Of a stretch of DNA of 47,802 bases, positions 1 through 7,225 are shown piece by piece (within the stretch, counting starts at the first letter, position 1; each line of letters begins with the position of its first letter). Below the pieces are notes generated by a model. That model did not search any database, was not told where the DNA came from, and saw nothing but the letters and a program-made list of their open reading frames with translations. Made by a program: the position numbers and the translations under genes. Location: assembly GCA_035493595.1 (NCBI GenBank), contig DATJHZ010000157.1, forward strand, positions 1 through 47,802, read 5' to 3'. The stretch comes from DATCRE01 sp035493595. Its GTDB lineage: Bacteria > Bacteroidota > Bacteroidia > Cytophagales > Cyclobacteriaceae.

Positions 1-697
1 GCAATGTAGCAGGATTTGTCAAAAGCCTTCCACAACGCCAACACTTGCGACTGATCAATGCATTGTACATTCCGTACATTACCTGCTCGTCTTGAGTGCC
101 CATGACAATCGTTTCAACGGCTTTCTTTGTCACTGTGATTCGAGTATCGGAAAATTGCTGATCCTCTTCTAAATTCAGGAAAAACAGTTTTCCATCATCC
201 ATAATGTATCCAACATCTACAAGACGTTTACCGACTTTTGCGCGAATACGTCTGCGACCAGGTTTCTTTGAGTTTTTGCGGCGCGTTGAAATTTTGATGG
301 TGATGTGTCTCTTTGTCCCTGGAGCGTCGCCAGGAAGAGTGAATGGAACTGTAAAGCTGCCATCAAACATCTCTGCGAGCTTTGGCACAACATAAGATGC
401 AGCTTCGATTGTTTTGACTACCTGATCAGCGATGTCTTCTCTCTGCTTTTCATGTTGAGAATGTGCTTGTTCTTGTTGTTGCTTTTGTAATCGCTGTTGC
501 AACAGAATTGGCCCCTGTACATTTGTGCACGGGCAATCAGGGCAGTAACCAACTCTTTGATCGTAGTGCCATTTGAATGTATCACCCTTCTCAAATTCTC
601 TACCGCAATACATGCAAATACCGTCTCTATTCGCGACCATTAATTTTGTCGCAGAATATTGTCTGGATTTTAAGTTTTGCATGGGTCTTGTGAACAT
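1..697 (-). CDS. DUF6011-like zinc-binding protein, 3' end outside window
   Basis: This partial gene starts with ATG at 697 and runs off the left edge of the window, so about 232 codons are visible. AAAAGGAG precedes the start by about 11 bases, and a clear promoter lies at 737-765. Near residues 28-31 there is a CMYC pair, followed by a YCPDCPC group, which together could bind one zinc. The middle is Gln/Glu-rich and likely helical. Around residue 220 a CWRCGRLLTNP stretch resembles the start of the DUF6011 zinc motif (CxxCGRxLTxP), found in many phage proteins of unknown role. No enzyme motif is visible. Known family behaviour stops at probable zinc binding; any DNA-related role is inference. 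Confidence 0.75.
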   Translation of the reverse strand, partial: MFTRPMQNLKSRQYSATKLMVANRDGICMYCGREFEKGDTFKWHYDQRVGYCPDCPCTNVQGPILLQQRLQKQQQEQAHSQHEKQREDIADQVVKTIEAASYVVPKLAEMFDGSFTVPFTLPGDAPGTKRHITIKISTRRKNSKKPGRRRIRAKVGKRLVDVGYIMDDGKLFFLNLEEDQQFSDTRITVTKKAVETIVMGTQDEQVMYGMYNALISRKCWRCGRLLTNPATL

Positions 698-736
698 TTC
701 TTTTTTTCTCCTTTTAATATTGTACTATTTTTTATC

Positions 737-765
737 ATTATAACACATTTTATCCTTTTTGTACA
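737..765 (-). promoter_or_regulatory. promoter, TGTACA-17-TATAAT
   Basis: On the minus strand TGTACA (765-760) is followed after exactly 17 bases by TATAAT (742-737). The start codon of the zinc protein (697) lies about 40 bases downstream. The -35 box sits in the wider motif ATATGTACA, shared with several other intergenic regions of this window. Confidence 0.75.
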
Positions 766-791
766 TATTTTATAGCTTATCTTTTTAATTT

Positions 792-1244
792 TTAGAAATT
801 TCTTTGAAACATAATTGAAGATATTTTTCGGTCGATATCCTCTAAGACTGCCAATTTTTCTTTTTCTATTTCTATTTGGTGTTCTAAATATTCTATTTCG
901 TATTTGTTTTCTGTTTTCCTAGTTTTCATAGCTGCCAACTTATCTTCTGAGTCATCTATCGCCGTGTCAACGTCGTTCTGAAAATTAGCAATATATCTAG
1001 ACAAAATTTTCATAGGAGCACTTTCTGCATCCTGATCGAATCCTCTGCTGTCTGTTGTAAGATTATAAAAACCTGTTTCTGAATTGAGTTCAACGCAGAT
1101 GCCGATAGATTTTGCATCAGATATAATAGTGTCAATGATTTTCTGGTATCCTTCTCCATCTAATCCTCTGCTGATGGAGAAGGACTGCCTTAAAAGGAAA
1201 CTATTCAATTTCGAGATTACTTGTTTTCCTGCTGACTGTGTCAT
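792..1244 (-). CDS. hypothetical protein, C-terminal coiled coil
   Basis: I do not recognise this protein (150 residues). A TTG start 12 bases upstream is possible, but the ATG at 1244 is preceded by GAGGA at good spacing, so I prefer it. The N-terminal two thirds is a mixed alpha/beta sequence. The last 50 residues are charged and heptad-like (Glu, Lys, Leu, Ile rich), consistent with a coiled coil. It is the last of a run of closely spaced small genes (1785 to 792), 14 bases after the stop of the membrane protein gene upstream. No function can be assigned. Confidence 0.7.
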   Translation of the reverse strand: MTQSAGKQVISKLNSFLLRQSFSISRGLDGEGYQKIIDTIISDAKSIGICVELNSETGFYNLTTDSRGFDQDAESAPMKILSRYIANFQNDVDTAIDDSEDKLAAMKTRKTENKYEIEYLEHQIEIEKEKLAVLEDIDRKISSIMFQRNF

Positions 1245-1258
1245 GGTGTTCCTCAATT

Positions 1259-1525
1259 CTATAAAATGGCCAATATCAAAATGCCGATAAACGAAACTAA
1301 AAAAACAACAATTGCAAGCAAAATTTGCCTATTTCTCTCATGAATCACTTGATGAATATTATATTTGAGTTTTATTGTTTGTTTCCAATATTCATCATAA
1401 TATCCATTTGGTGCTGCTTTTCTTGTGATTGTATAAACTACTTGCAATGCGACTACGTTGTACAGTCTAAATAAACTATGACATAATGTAATGAACAAGA
1501 TTGCTGTTTCTGCGATTTGCATCAT
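1259..1525 (-). CDS. small membrane protein, hypothetical
   Basis: An 88-residue protein with a strongly hydrophobic C-terminal helix of about 20 residues (ILLAIVVFLVSFIGILILAI) and a moderately hydrophobic N-terminus, so one or two membrane passes are likely. The start codon overlaps the stop of the upstream gene (ATGA-type overlap at 1522-1525), and AAAGGATC precedes it, so the pair is probably translationally coupled. No family is recognised. A role at the host membrane (for example superinfection exclusion) is possible but only a guess. Confidence 0.65.
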   Translation of the reverse strand: MMQIAETAILFITLCHSLFRLYNVVALQVVYTITRKAAPNGYYDEYWKQTIKLKYNIHQVIHERNRQILLAIVVFLVSFIGILILAIL

Positions 1526-1785
1526 GATCCTTTCATTTTATTTTTCAATTCTTGTAATGACTTAGAATTTGCTGAAGACAAGAGAAGAGACGTTTGAAAT
1601 ATTCTCTTCGACATCGGCAAGTCTCCGAATTTTTCATTGATTATTTCACTCGAGAGTGCCCATGCTTTGTCGATCACAGATGCAGCAGAGAATCCGACTT
1701 CTACTAACATTGCAGTAAAATCGTAGACTGTGTCTATATCGTTCTGATCGAACAAAATGCCTGTAGCATGTTCTGTGTCTGCCAT
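1522..1785 (-). CDS. hypothetical protein
   Basis: An 87-residue, mostly helical, soluble-looking protein with no recognised motif. It is the first gene of a three-gene set (1785 to 792), and its stop overlaps the start of the membrane protein gene. An AAGGG sequence lies upstream at somewhat long spacing. It follows the intergenic stem-loop element at 1835-1907. Confidence 0.6.
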   Translation of the reverse strand: MADTEHATGILFDQNDIDTVYDFTAMLVEVGFSAASVIDKAWALSSEIINEKFGDLPMSKRIFQTSLLLSSANSKSLQELKNKMKGS

Positions 1786-1834
1786 TTTTTTTATTTTTCC
1801 CTTCTTCGTTTAACATTGTAGGTATTTTTCCTAT

Positions 1835-1907
1835 CACCCAGATGACATTTGGGGACATAGGTGCAAAAAGCTATATGAATATATGTTAAATGTGCAGCGG
1901 TCATCTG
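1835..1907 (+). repeat. stem-loop cassette E1 (variant, opposite orientation)
   Basis: The plus strand reads CACCCAGATGAC, CATTTGGGGAC, then a spacer and CTATATGAATATATG (from 1871), then GGTCATCTG. CAGATGAC and GTCATCTG form an 8-bp stem around the element. CATTTGGGGAC is identical to an arm of cassette E3 at 18300-18310. The central box differs from the other copies (TATGAATATATG instead of TATAAATATACAT), and the orientation is reversed. It overlaps the stop codon of the dCMP deaminase gene. Confidence 0.55.
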
Positions 1908-2365
1908 TGATGATGTCCGTATAACTCTTTCAGAATATTTACTCTATAGCATTCGATTCCTACAATGCCTAAAAACTCCATTTGATTAGAGACATTATAC
2001 AACTTGCACTTTTCGTCTGTATAATCATGAGCATATACAACTTTTTGAATCTTTGCATTAATAACAAATTTGCAACATTCGAAACAGCAGAGATGGGTCG
2101 TGTATAACGTTGAACCTTTTGCGCTCTTACCAGCCTGAATGATAGCATTCTGCTCTGCGTGAACTGTTGAAATACAATGCCCATCAATGACTATGCATCC
2201 AATTTCACTACAATGAGGCATACCGGATGGTGAACCATTGTATCCTGTAGAGATGAGTTGGCCATCGTTAACAATAACGGCTCCGACCATTGCTCTAGTG
2301 CAAGTAGATCTGAAACTCGCAGCCAAAGCAATGGTCATATAATAAGAATCCAATTTATATTCCAT
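1901..2365 (-). CDS. deoxycytidylate (dCMP) deaminase
   Basis: Zinc-dependent deamination of dCMP to dUMP, feeding thymidylate synthesis. The family signature is clear: RSTCTRAMVGAVIV near the N-terminus, HAEQNAI (zinc ligand His and proton-shuttling Glu) in the middle, and a downstream CFEC pair giving the two zinc Cys ligands. The usual Pro before that pair is replaced by Cys (HLCCFECC). Further Cys and His between (CSEIGC, DGHC) may form the second, structural zinc seen in T4-type enzymes. I start at ATG 2365 (154 residues), which overlaps the end of the upstream gene by 11 bases. A GTG at 2377 in frame is the alternative. Known partners would be a TS-family enzyme and a dNMP kinase, both in this window. 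Confidence 0.92.
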   Translation of the reverse strand: MEYKLDSYYMTIALAASFRSTCTRAMVGAVIVNDGQLISTGYNGSPSGMPHCSEIGCIVIDGHCISTVHAEQNAIIQAGKSAKGSTLYTTHLCCFECCKFVINAKIQKVVYAHDYTDEKCKLYNVSNQMEFLGIVGIECYRVNILKELYGHHHR

Positions 2366-2900
2366 CGATGATATCACTTAATGTTTGATTGTGTCTACTA
2401 TCTGGAGTTGATATTTTACCAAGTCTTCTTCGTATAGTTTCTTGATCTATACGATTCATAGTAAATTTTGGCGTTTTATCTGATCGCAAAAGATGTGCAC
2501 CATAATCGACACCTGTAGCTATCTTAATATTAAAAACCAGAGGCTCGCCAATAACTTCACATGCTTCTTTTATAATTTCATTTGCATGAGTTGGATGATA
2601 GGAATCGATTATTTTCTTAAATGCGATGATATTATTAAAGAGGTCATCAGAGCTTGCTCTTGAAAGAAAATCATAAGCTTGCAGTCTCGCTTCTTTCGAA
2701 ACTAGCATCGTGGCGGCTGTAACTTTATTTTCTGGCAAAAAACCAACACTCTTGAACATGACAACTGAGATTTTCTCAACAGGCATATCTAAACGATTGA
2801 GGTAGTGACAACTCGTATCATCAGCAACATGATAATAAATGATGAGACCTAGTGAGTTTTTAGCTATAATCTCTTTATCACAAGGACACTTAATTAACAT
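2355..2900 (-). CDS. hypothetical protein
   Basis: A 181-residue protein that I do not recognise. It begins with a Cys pair (KCPCDKE), which could bind metal if dimeric, and a His/Cys-containing stretch follows near residues 24-32. The rest looks mixed alpha/beta. GGAAGGTTAAATTAAA precedes the ATG, and the stop of the VWA/metallopeptidase gene lies inside this leader, so translation is probably coupled to the MoxR-VWA pair. It ends overlapping the dCMP deaminase. Its place directly after the MoxR-VWA pair makes it a candidate accessory factor of that pair, by context only. Confidence 0.7.
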   Translation of the reverse strand: MLIKCPCDKEIIAKNSLGLIIYYHVADDTSCHYLNRLDMPVEKISVVMFKSVGFLPENKVTAATMLVSKEARLQAYDFLSRASSDDLFNNIIAFKKIIDSYHPTHANEIIKEACEVIGEPLVFNIKIATGVDYGAHLLRSDKTPKFTMNRIDQETIRRRLGKISTPDSRHNQTLSDIIDGI

Positions 2901-2901
2901 T

Positions 2902-4485
2902 TTAATTTAACCTTCCAATCAGAAATTCAGCAACTTTAATATGAAAATTCTCAATTGTTGCTGGTATCACCTTTTCTTGTGGATTATGGTATGAGTCATA
3001 CATCGGCTCGCCCTTTTCATAATCCTTAGATGAAACGATGTTGAACTTTACAAATTCTAGATTGAAATTTGCTCTTAAAGCTTGCTCAATTTTGCTATAC
3101 TCTGAATAGTCGTTGATGACCCCATCAGTTATTACAATCACGACACGCTTACGAGCTGTCCACTTCATATTGAAAAGTGTGTTGTAGCCGCTTATGATAT
3201 CTGTGCCACCACCGGCTCTTGGCTCCAACTTCGCTCCTGTGAGTTTATCATCAAAGTTCAGATTTACAAGGTGGCTATCACTAAAATCTATCTCTGCGCT
3301 TCTTACTCCCTGAAGCTCAGAAATGGCCGCTAATAGGCACACAACCAATTCTGCATATGGCACCTTTACGCCGCCTGTAGAACCTGAAATGTCTTTGAAT
3401 ACTACCACATCAATTTTACTATCGATTCTCTTATTGACTGTATATGCGAGTGCTGGCTCTCCTGTGAATGATGCAACATATGCCTGCATCTGCTTCATGA
3501 AGTTCATGTCACCTTCTACGGTGTTTGCACGGACGATATCATTCAGGCGAAGTTTAAATGCAGTTCTGATGTTTTTGATCACATCGAGATACTTATCGAC
3601 TGTGGCTCTATAGAATGAATTATCATCCTGACCCTCATTGATTTTACCAGAAGGTAAACCAGCCTGATTTCCTTTGCTTGTCTTGAGATTGCTCAATGTA
3701 TCAGAGAGTGAGTTTGATATCGCCTGCTCTCCATTCTGAGCCTTTTCAATATCTGCATTTGTCATACCTGAAATGAGACTAACAGAGCTTTCAATAGCTT
3801 TCATTGTATCATCACTTACACCTGATACGATGTATTGGTATATTACATAACTTGCAATGAGCACGTTTTTCGAGTCATTTCTCGTTGCACTCAATACCAT
3901 TGGCAAACAGAAACTTATGAAATTTTCATCGGCATTTTTGACGATCACTCCAAATCTTGCTAAGTAGAAAAGTGCATCAACTTTTTTATCGATCTCTATA
4001 ATCTCTGGCGTTTTTGGTGGTCGATTTTTGCTGTTCGAGCTCTTTGAAGTGCTGATGATTGTGTCTCTCTTCAGAACAGTCAAGATCAATCGAATATATG
4101 GTGTTGTTCCTGGGAACTGGCTCGTCAGACTATATTCGCCATTGTTATCGAGCAAAATGTTCCAGATCGTCTTAAACAAGCCATTGTGAATCACTGGTGA
4201 ATATTTGAACGCTTCGTATTTGATGTGGCTGATCTCATGTAATAAGAGACCAGCCTTGAACATTGAGAAAGGAATGTTTTGAGAGAAGTCTTTCTTAATC
4301 CACGATTGATTGTAGATTTCAAGAGCCTTATCAGGATTGATCCTAATATTGTATGTTGGCTTTCCTTTGACCCTGTCATCTACATCTACGCAGGCTATTC
4401 CATCGAGTTTGACATCTTTATCGTCGAGATCGACAGAAACTCCAGGTATAATGTAAAATGGACGAATCTCATTAATATCTTGCAT
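2902..4485 (-). CDS. DUF2201-like metallopeptidase with C-terminal VWA domain
   Basis: A two-domain protein of 527 residues. Near residues 83-87 is HEISH, a zincin-type HExxH motif, in a context (LLLHEISHIKYEAF) typical of the putative metallopeptidase domain found with VWA domains. The C-terminal half has a von Willebrand A fold with a MIDAS motif DISGS (about 365-369) and later GGGTDI and VIVITDG blocks. The linker (about 200-300) is low in conservation. It starts 12 bases after the MoxR-like ATPase ends, with GGAG upstream. In known systems MoxR AAA+ ATPases work with VWA proteins in remodelling or metal insertion of a client. What the phage client is cannot be read from the sequence. Confidence 0.85.
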   Translation of the reverse strand: MQDINEIRPFYIIPGVSVDLDDKDVKLDGIACVDVDDRVKGKPTYNIRINPDKALEIYNQSWIKKDFSQNIPFSMFKAGLLLHEISHIKYEAFKYSPVIHNGLFKTIWNILLDNNGEYSLTSQFPGTTPYIRLILTVLKRDTIISTSKSSNSKNRPPKTPEIIEIDKKVDALFYLARFGVIVKNADENFISFCLPMVLSATRNDSKNVLIASYVIYQYIVSGVSDDTMKAIESSVSLISGMTNADIEKAQNGEQAISNSLSDTLSNLKTSKGNQAGLPSGKINEGQDDNSFYRATVDKYLDVIKNIRTAFKLRLNDIVRANTVEGDMNFMKQMQAYVASFTGEPALAYTVNKRIDSKIDVVVFKDISGSTGGVKVPYAELVVCLLAAISELQGVRSAEIDFSDSHLVNLNFDDKLTGAKLEPRAGGGTDIISGYNTLFNMKWTARKRVVIVITDGVINDYSEYSKIEQALRANFNLEFVKFNIVSSKDYEKGEPMYDSYHNPQEKVIPATIENFHIKVAEFLIGRLN

Positions 4486-4497
4486 TTCGCATTGCTC

Positions 4498-5559
4498 CTA
4501 AATGATTCCGTTCATGATTTTCTGTCGTGTTGACTGCGCACCCAACTCAGTGCCGTCAATGTCGATGTAGAATCCAGTCGAGATTTTCACAATTTCACGA
4601 AATGTTGGAACGCCAATTCGTGAAACGTATCGCACAAACTCTTGAATTTCTGGTTTCTGCATCACTGAAATGTCTACAATCTGCTTTTGTAAGATACGTT
4701 CTGTGATCGTCTTACGAAGTGATTCCAAGTTTGTGCCGCGAGTGAAGTAATCATCAATAGTACCATCTGGTTTCTTTGGTTCTAAATGCATCATGATCAT
4801 TGCGTGTGCAATGTTACGAGTGCTCAACGGCCAGTCAGAGCTACGATTTGTACTCATGTACGATACTAAATATCGTACTACAGAATCAGGAATGTCCAAT
4901 TGCGACTTACCAGAGTATTGTGTTGCAGCTGTTGCCTTTGCAATTACTACTTCATCGTTGAAACTAGGATAATCAAATGGAACTCCAATGACACGATTGG
5001 CAAACGATGGTGGAACACGGATGTTACCACTATGATTTACACGGTTAGATCCGTAGATCACTTTCAACCCAGAAGCATCGATTGACTTATCACCAATAGA
5101 AATGACAGAGTTACCAGAAGCATCAATACTATTGAGCATCAGCAACATCTGCATCGTCGAGTGTGTGATCTCATCGATTCCAACTATCGCGTTCTCTCGT
5201 GCTGCTTTGGCCATAACACCATCAAATGGTACCAGTGAACCATCCATAAGACGGAGACCAATAAAAACGGAAGTTTTTGTATCTTCTGGACTCAGTTGAA
5301 AGTAGTATGCAGGGACATTGTACTGCTTTGCATATGCTTTTAAAAGGTTCTGCATGGTCAATGTCTTGCCCGTACCTGAATCGCCAATGAGATACAACGG
5401 AATATTTGTCTCTGTGAGGTACAGGTAAAGTTTTTTCATCCTCTCCCTCGGACCTTCGCCAACGACACGTGGTACCTTGTTCACATCTAGTAATGCTGCA
5501 TTTGTGTCCACTGCAGTGACTTTCTTATTAGAATTTCCATTTAAACCAGCGGTTGACAT
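4498..5559 (-). CDS. MoxR-like AAA+ ATPase
   Basis: AAA+ ATPase of the MoxR class, about 353 residues. Walker A is GDSGTGKT (about residues 59-66 from the chosen start), Walker B is IVGIDE, and a later GSNRVNHSG stretch fits sensor 1. I start at ATG 5559 because AAGGA lies 6 bases upstream; an ATG at 5574 in frame places that same AAGGA inside the gene. It is the first gene of a four-gene set (5559 to 1901) with its own promoter at 5605-5633. It is followed by the metallopeptidase-VWA partner, the usual MoxR operon layout. Confidence 0.9.
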   Translation of the reverse strand: MSTAGLNGNSNKKVTAVDTNAALLDVNKVPRVVGEGPRERMKKLYLYLTETNIPLYLIGDSGTGKTLTMQNLLKAYAKQYNVPAYYFQLSPEDTKTSVFIGLRLMDGSLVPFDGVMAKAARENAIVGIDEITHSTMQMLLMLNSIDASGNSVISIGDKSIDASGLKVIYGSNRVNHSGNIRVPPSFANRVIGVPFDYPSFNDEVVIAKATAATQYSGKSQLDIPDSVVRYLVSYMSTNRSSDWPLSTRNIAHAMIMMHLEPKKPDGTIDDYFTRGTNLESLRKTITERILQKQIVDISVMQKPEIQEFVRYVSRIGVPTFREIVKISTGFYIDIDGTELGAQSTRQKIMNGII

Positions 5560-5604
5560 ATTTTTTCCTTCCATTTTGCATTTACATATTCAATTTATAT
5601 GGAT

Positions 5605-5633
5605 ATTATACTACATTTTTTGCAAATTGTACA
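5605..5633 (-). promoter_or_regulatory. promoter, TGTACA-17-TATAAT
   Basis: TGTACA (5633-5628), 17 bases, TATAAT (5610-5605) on the minus strand, 46 bases before the MoxR start. It belongs to the same family as the promoter at 737-765 and lies just after the terminator at 5681-5714, so it opens a new transcription unit. Confidence 0.8.
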
Positions 5634-5680
5634 TATTTTTTTATCACAAAGTTGAAATTCGTTGAGTCTAAACTAAACAT

Positions 5681-5714
5681 AAAAATTGGCTAATAAGAGA
5701 AACTTATTAGCCAA
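5681..5714 (-). terminator. rho-independent terminator
   Basis: A perfect 12-bp stem, TTGGCTAATAAG / CTTATTAGCCAA, with a 5-base loop, followed on the minus strand by TTTTT. It ends the unit that contains the metallophosphoesterase, the tRNA cluster and the 5732-6046 gene. Confidence 0.9.
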
Positions 5715-5731
5715 AGTCTTGTTCTCATTTA

Positions 5732-6046
5732 TTAATGTTTCTTACGATGTTTTTCGTAATTGTTTCTTGCTTCTTCGAAAAGGCCCCTTGCAGCAGGATC
5801 GTTAGATGCATTATACCAGAGTGTGTAAAGCGTTGTTAGAGTTTGATATTCATTTTTACACTGTTCGCATTGTGGAAAAGGTGCATCTATTGGTTTCTCT
5901 GTGAATACAATCTCTATTTTTGCTCCTGGATATTGTTGAAGAAATTCAAGATTTTTTGTGACAAGATCTATTACCGACTGTGTATCTGATATTCCTGTGA
6001 CTTCGCTTCGTTTACCTTTGTCCTCAATAAATTTTATGTTAAACAT
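5732..6046 (-). CDS. hypothetical protein with CxxC pair
   Basis: A 104-residue protein of unknown function. AAAGGAAAATAAGA precedes the ATG. The N-terminal half looks like an alpha/beta domain; a CEQC pair lies near residue 61, and the C-terminal 40 residues are helical and end in a basic KHRKKH. It is the last gene of the tRNA-containing unit, separated from the tRNAs by a hairpin at 6068-6112 and ended by the strong terminator at 5681-5714. Confidence 0.65.
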   Translation of the reverse strand: MFNIKFIEDKGKRSEVTGISDTQSVIDLVTKNLEFLQQYPGAKIEIVFTEKPIDAPFPQCEQCKNEYQTLTTLYTLWYNASNDPAARGLFEEARNNYEKHRKKH

Positions 6047-6067
6047 TCTTATTTTCCTTTATAAACT

Positions 6068-6112
6068 CAGCGGATAGAAATTATCGCAATGATGTGAGAA
6101 ATTTATCCGCTG
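6068..6112 (-). other. hairpin before the 5732-6046 gene
   Basis: CAGCGGATA and TATCCGCTG form a perfect 9-bp stem around a 27-base loop, between the last tRNA-like element and the next gene. There is no U-run, so it looks like an RNA-processing or stability structure rather than a terminator. Confidence 0.5.
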
Positions 6113-6182
6113 TGTCCTTCGCCGATTAGAAGCATTATCTTATACCGGTTTGTCGTATCCCAATATAAAACTTTGCTTCTAG

Positions 6183-6298
6183 AGGCTACGGCAGGACTCG
6201 AACCGGCTCACGATATCAGTGTCAACCAACAAAGATAACCGCTCTTCCTGGCAAGTAATGTTCACGGAAACCACCTGCTCTCTGAGACGTACGTAGCC
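6183..6298 (-). ncRNA. long tRNA-like element (116 nt), isotype not resolved
   Basis: The ends form a perfect 7-bp acceptor-like stem (GGCTACG / CGTAGCC). The 3' part has a T-arm-like hairpin, GCCGG-TTCGAGT-CCTGC, with one mismatch. Between the acceptor strand and the T-arm lie 84 bases, about 30 more than in a class II tRNA, and I cannot find a convincing D-arm or anticodon arm. No CCA is encoded (CTA follows). It could be a tRNA interrupted by an insertion, a tRNA pseudogene or a tRNA-mimicking RNA. It is transcribed with the other tRNAs. Confidence 0.35.
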
Positions 6299-6375
6299 AA
6301 AAACTTCTGCTATTATTAATAAGTTCTGGCAAGAACCACACGAAAGGGATCAAATATCAACAATAACAAAAGCGG

Positions 6376-6448
6376 CGATCACGGTAGGATTCGAACCGTA
6401 CTACCTCCGACTTGGGGGTCATCGGTGCTCTCCATGAGCTTCGTGATC
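6376..6448 (-). tRNA. degenerate tRNA-like gene, CCCCC in the anticodon loop
   Basis: Acceptor GATCACG / CGTGATC pairs perfectly and total length is normal (73 nt). The D-loop is only 5 bases. The anticodon arm pairs as CCGAT / GTCGG around a 9-base loop GACCCCCAA; the centre would read CCC (Gly, GGG codons). The T-stem next to TTCGAAT has only two good pairs, although GGTAG / CTACC can pair around a larger loop. The 3' end is GCCG, not NCCA. This is either a decayed tRNA or an unusual one with an enlarged anticodon loop. Confidence 0.4.
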
Positions 6449-6509
6449 TTAGTAAACAGAAAAAATGCCACTAATTTCTGTTTACTTTTAGTCAGTAGCA
6501 TCCGACTAG

Positions 6510-6582
6510 TGAATGCAGCAGGATTCGAACCCGCATCTCGTCGACCTGGTATCGACGGCTCTTCCTCTTAAGCTACACATTC
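6510..6582 (-). tRNA. tRNA-Trp (CCA), abnormal position 33
   Basis: A full cloverleaf: acceptor GAATGTG / TGCATTC, D-arm, anticodon stem GTCGA / TCGAC, and T-arm GCGGG-TTCGAAT-CCTGC. The 7-base anticodon loop is TACCAGG, giving anticodon CCA (Trp), but position 33 is A instead of the nearly invariant U. The 3' CCA is not encoded (A then CTA). Flanking hairpins at 6475-6484/6453-6462 and 6587-6618 separate it from its neighbours. Confidence 0.65.
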
Positions 6583-6643
6583 TCAATAAGCAGGATAGAC
6601 GCCATCAAATCCTGCTTACGCGCTGTCGTGGTAATCCAACAGC

Positions 6644-6718
6644 TGGCGACTCGTGCGGGATTTGAACCCGCGCTACAAGATCGACAATCTTGTGTCTTAA
6701 CCGCTAGACCAACGAGCC
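6644..6718 (-). tRNA. tRNA-Asp (GTC)
   Basis: A regular tRNA with acceptor GGCTCGT / ACGAGTC (one G-U pair), anticodon stem CAAGA / TCTTG, loop TTGTCGA (U33, anticodon GTC), T-arm GCGGG-TTCAAAT-CCCGC, discriminator G and encoded CCA. Confidence 0.9.
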
Positions 6719-6803
6719 AAGTGTGGAGCATTTTTTACCCTGTTATACGGTATACAACAAATGCCCCAAGGTTATTAAAATGGTCATCAGTGGATTATTC
6801 CAC

Positions 6804-6877
6804 TGGCTCCTCGAGTAGGAGTCGAACCTACATTGCTCAGTTAATAGCCGAGTGATTTACCATTAATCGACCGAGGA
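6804..6877 (-). tRNA. tRNA-Asn with anticodon ATT
   Basis: Acceptor TCCTCGG / TCGAGGA (one G-U), anticodon stem CTCGG / CTGAG, loop CTATTAA, T-arm GTAGG-TTCGACT-CCTAC, discriminator G and encoded CCA. The anticodon reads ATT (codon AAU, Asn), whereas Asn tRNAs almost always carry GTT. The rest of the fold is normal. Confidence 0.8.
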
Positions 6878-6966
6878 AAATGGAAGGCATTTGTTAAAGG
6901 TTAGTGGATGGAACCCACCAGAAAAACAGTAATGCCTTCATATGTATGCAACAGTAATAAAACTGT

Positions 6967-7041
6967 TGGTTCCTCAGGTAGGATTCGAACCTACAATATG
7001 CTGATCCAAGGTCAGCCGCAATACCATTATGCCACTGAGGA
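6967..7041 (-). tRNA. tRNA-Gln (TTG), C at position 33
   Basis: Acceptor TCCTCAG / CTGAGGA, anticodon stem GCTGA / TCAGC, T-arm GTAGG-TTCGAAT-CCTAC, discriminator A and encoded CCA. The 7-base loop CCTTGGA gives anticodon TTG (Gln) with C instead of U at position 33. If the loop were read one base later the anticodon would be TGG (Pro). Confidence 0.75.
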
Positions 7042-7147
7042 ATGTGAAGGGAATGAAGAACTTCAATTCCCTCCGTCAAGAAGAAAAGGAGCCTTTCCTA
7101 TAGACATTCCTATGGGTGCTGGCACGATACCGGCTACTCGCCGGGGG

Positions 7148-7218
7148 AGGTTCTACGAGGAATTGAACCTCGATACCCGATTTACAAGATCGGTGTTTTA
7201 CCGTTAAACTATAGAACC
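7148..7218 (-). tRNA. tRNA-Thr (TGT)
   Basis: Acceptor GGTTCTA / TAGAACC, anticodon stem CCGAT / ATCGG, loop CTTGTAA (U33, anticodon TGT), T-arm CGAGG-TTCAATT-CCTCG. CCA is not encoded; the genome reads TCCC after the acceptor strand. It begins 8 bases after the metallophosphoesterase stop, so both are on one transcript. Confidence 0.88.
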
Positions 7219-7225
7219 TCGATAA

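Larger units (their letters stand above)
6453..7144 (-). other. hairpins between the tRNAs
   Basis: Most tRNA spacers carry a perfect or near-perfect hairpin: TAAACAGAAA/TTTCTGTTTA (6453-6484), TAAGCAGGAT/ATCCTGCTTA (6587-6618), GAAGGCAT/ATGCCTTC (6883-6939), CAACAGT/ACTGTTG (6949-6968), a GGGAAT..ATTCCC hairpin (7048-7072) and CCGGC/GCCGG (7130-7144). Only spacers carry them. They are likely processing signals for the polycistronic tRNA transcript, by inference. Confidence 0.6.

Noticed and set aside
1646..1858. 70-codon frame overlapping the 1522-1785 gene
   Set aside because: Out of frame with a better-supported gene and its start lies in the stem-loop element.
6183..6298. tmRNA
   Set aside because: Far too short (116 nt) and no tag-coding frame; only the tRNA-like ends match.
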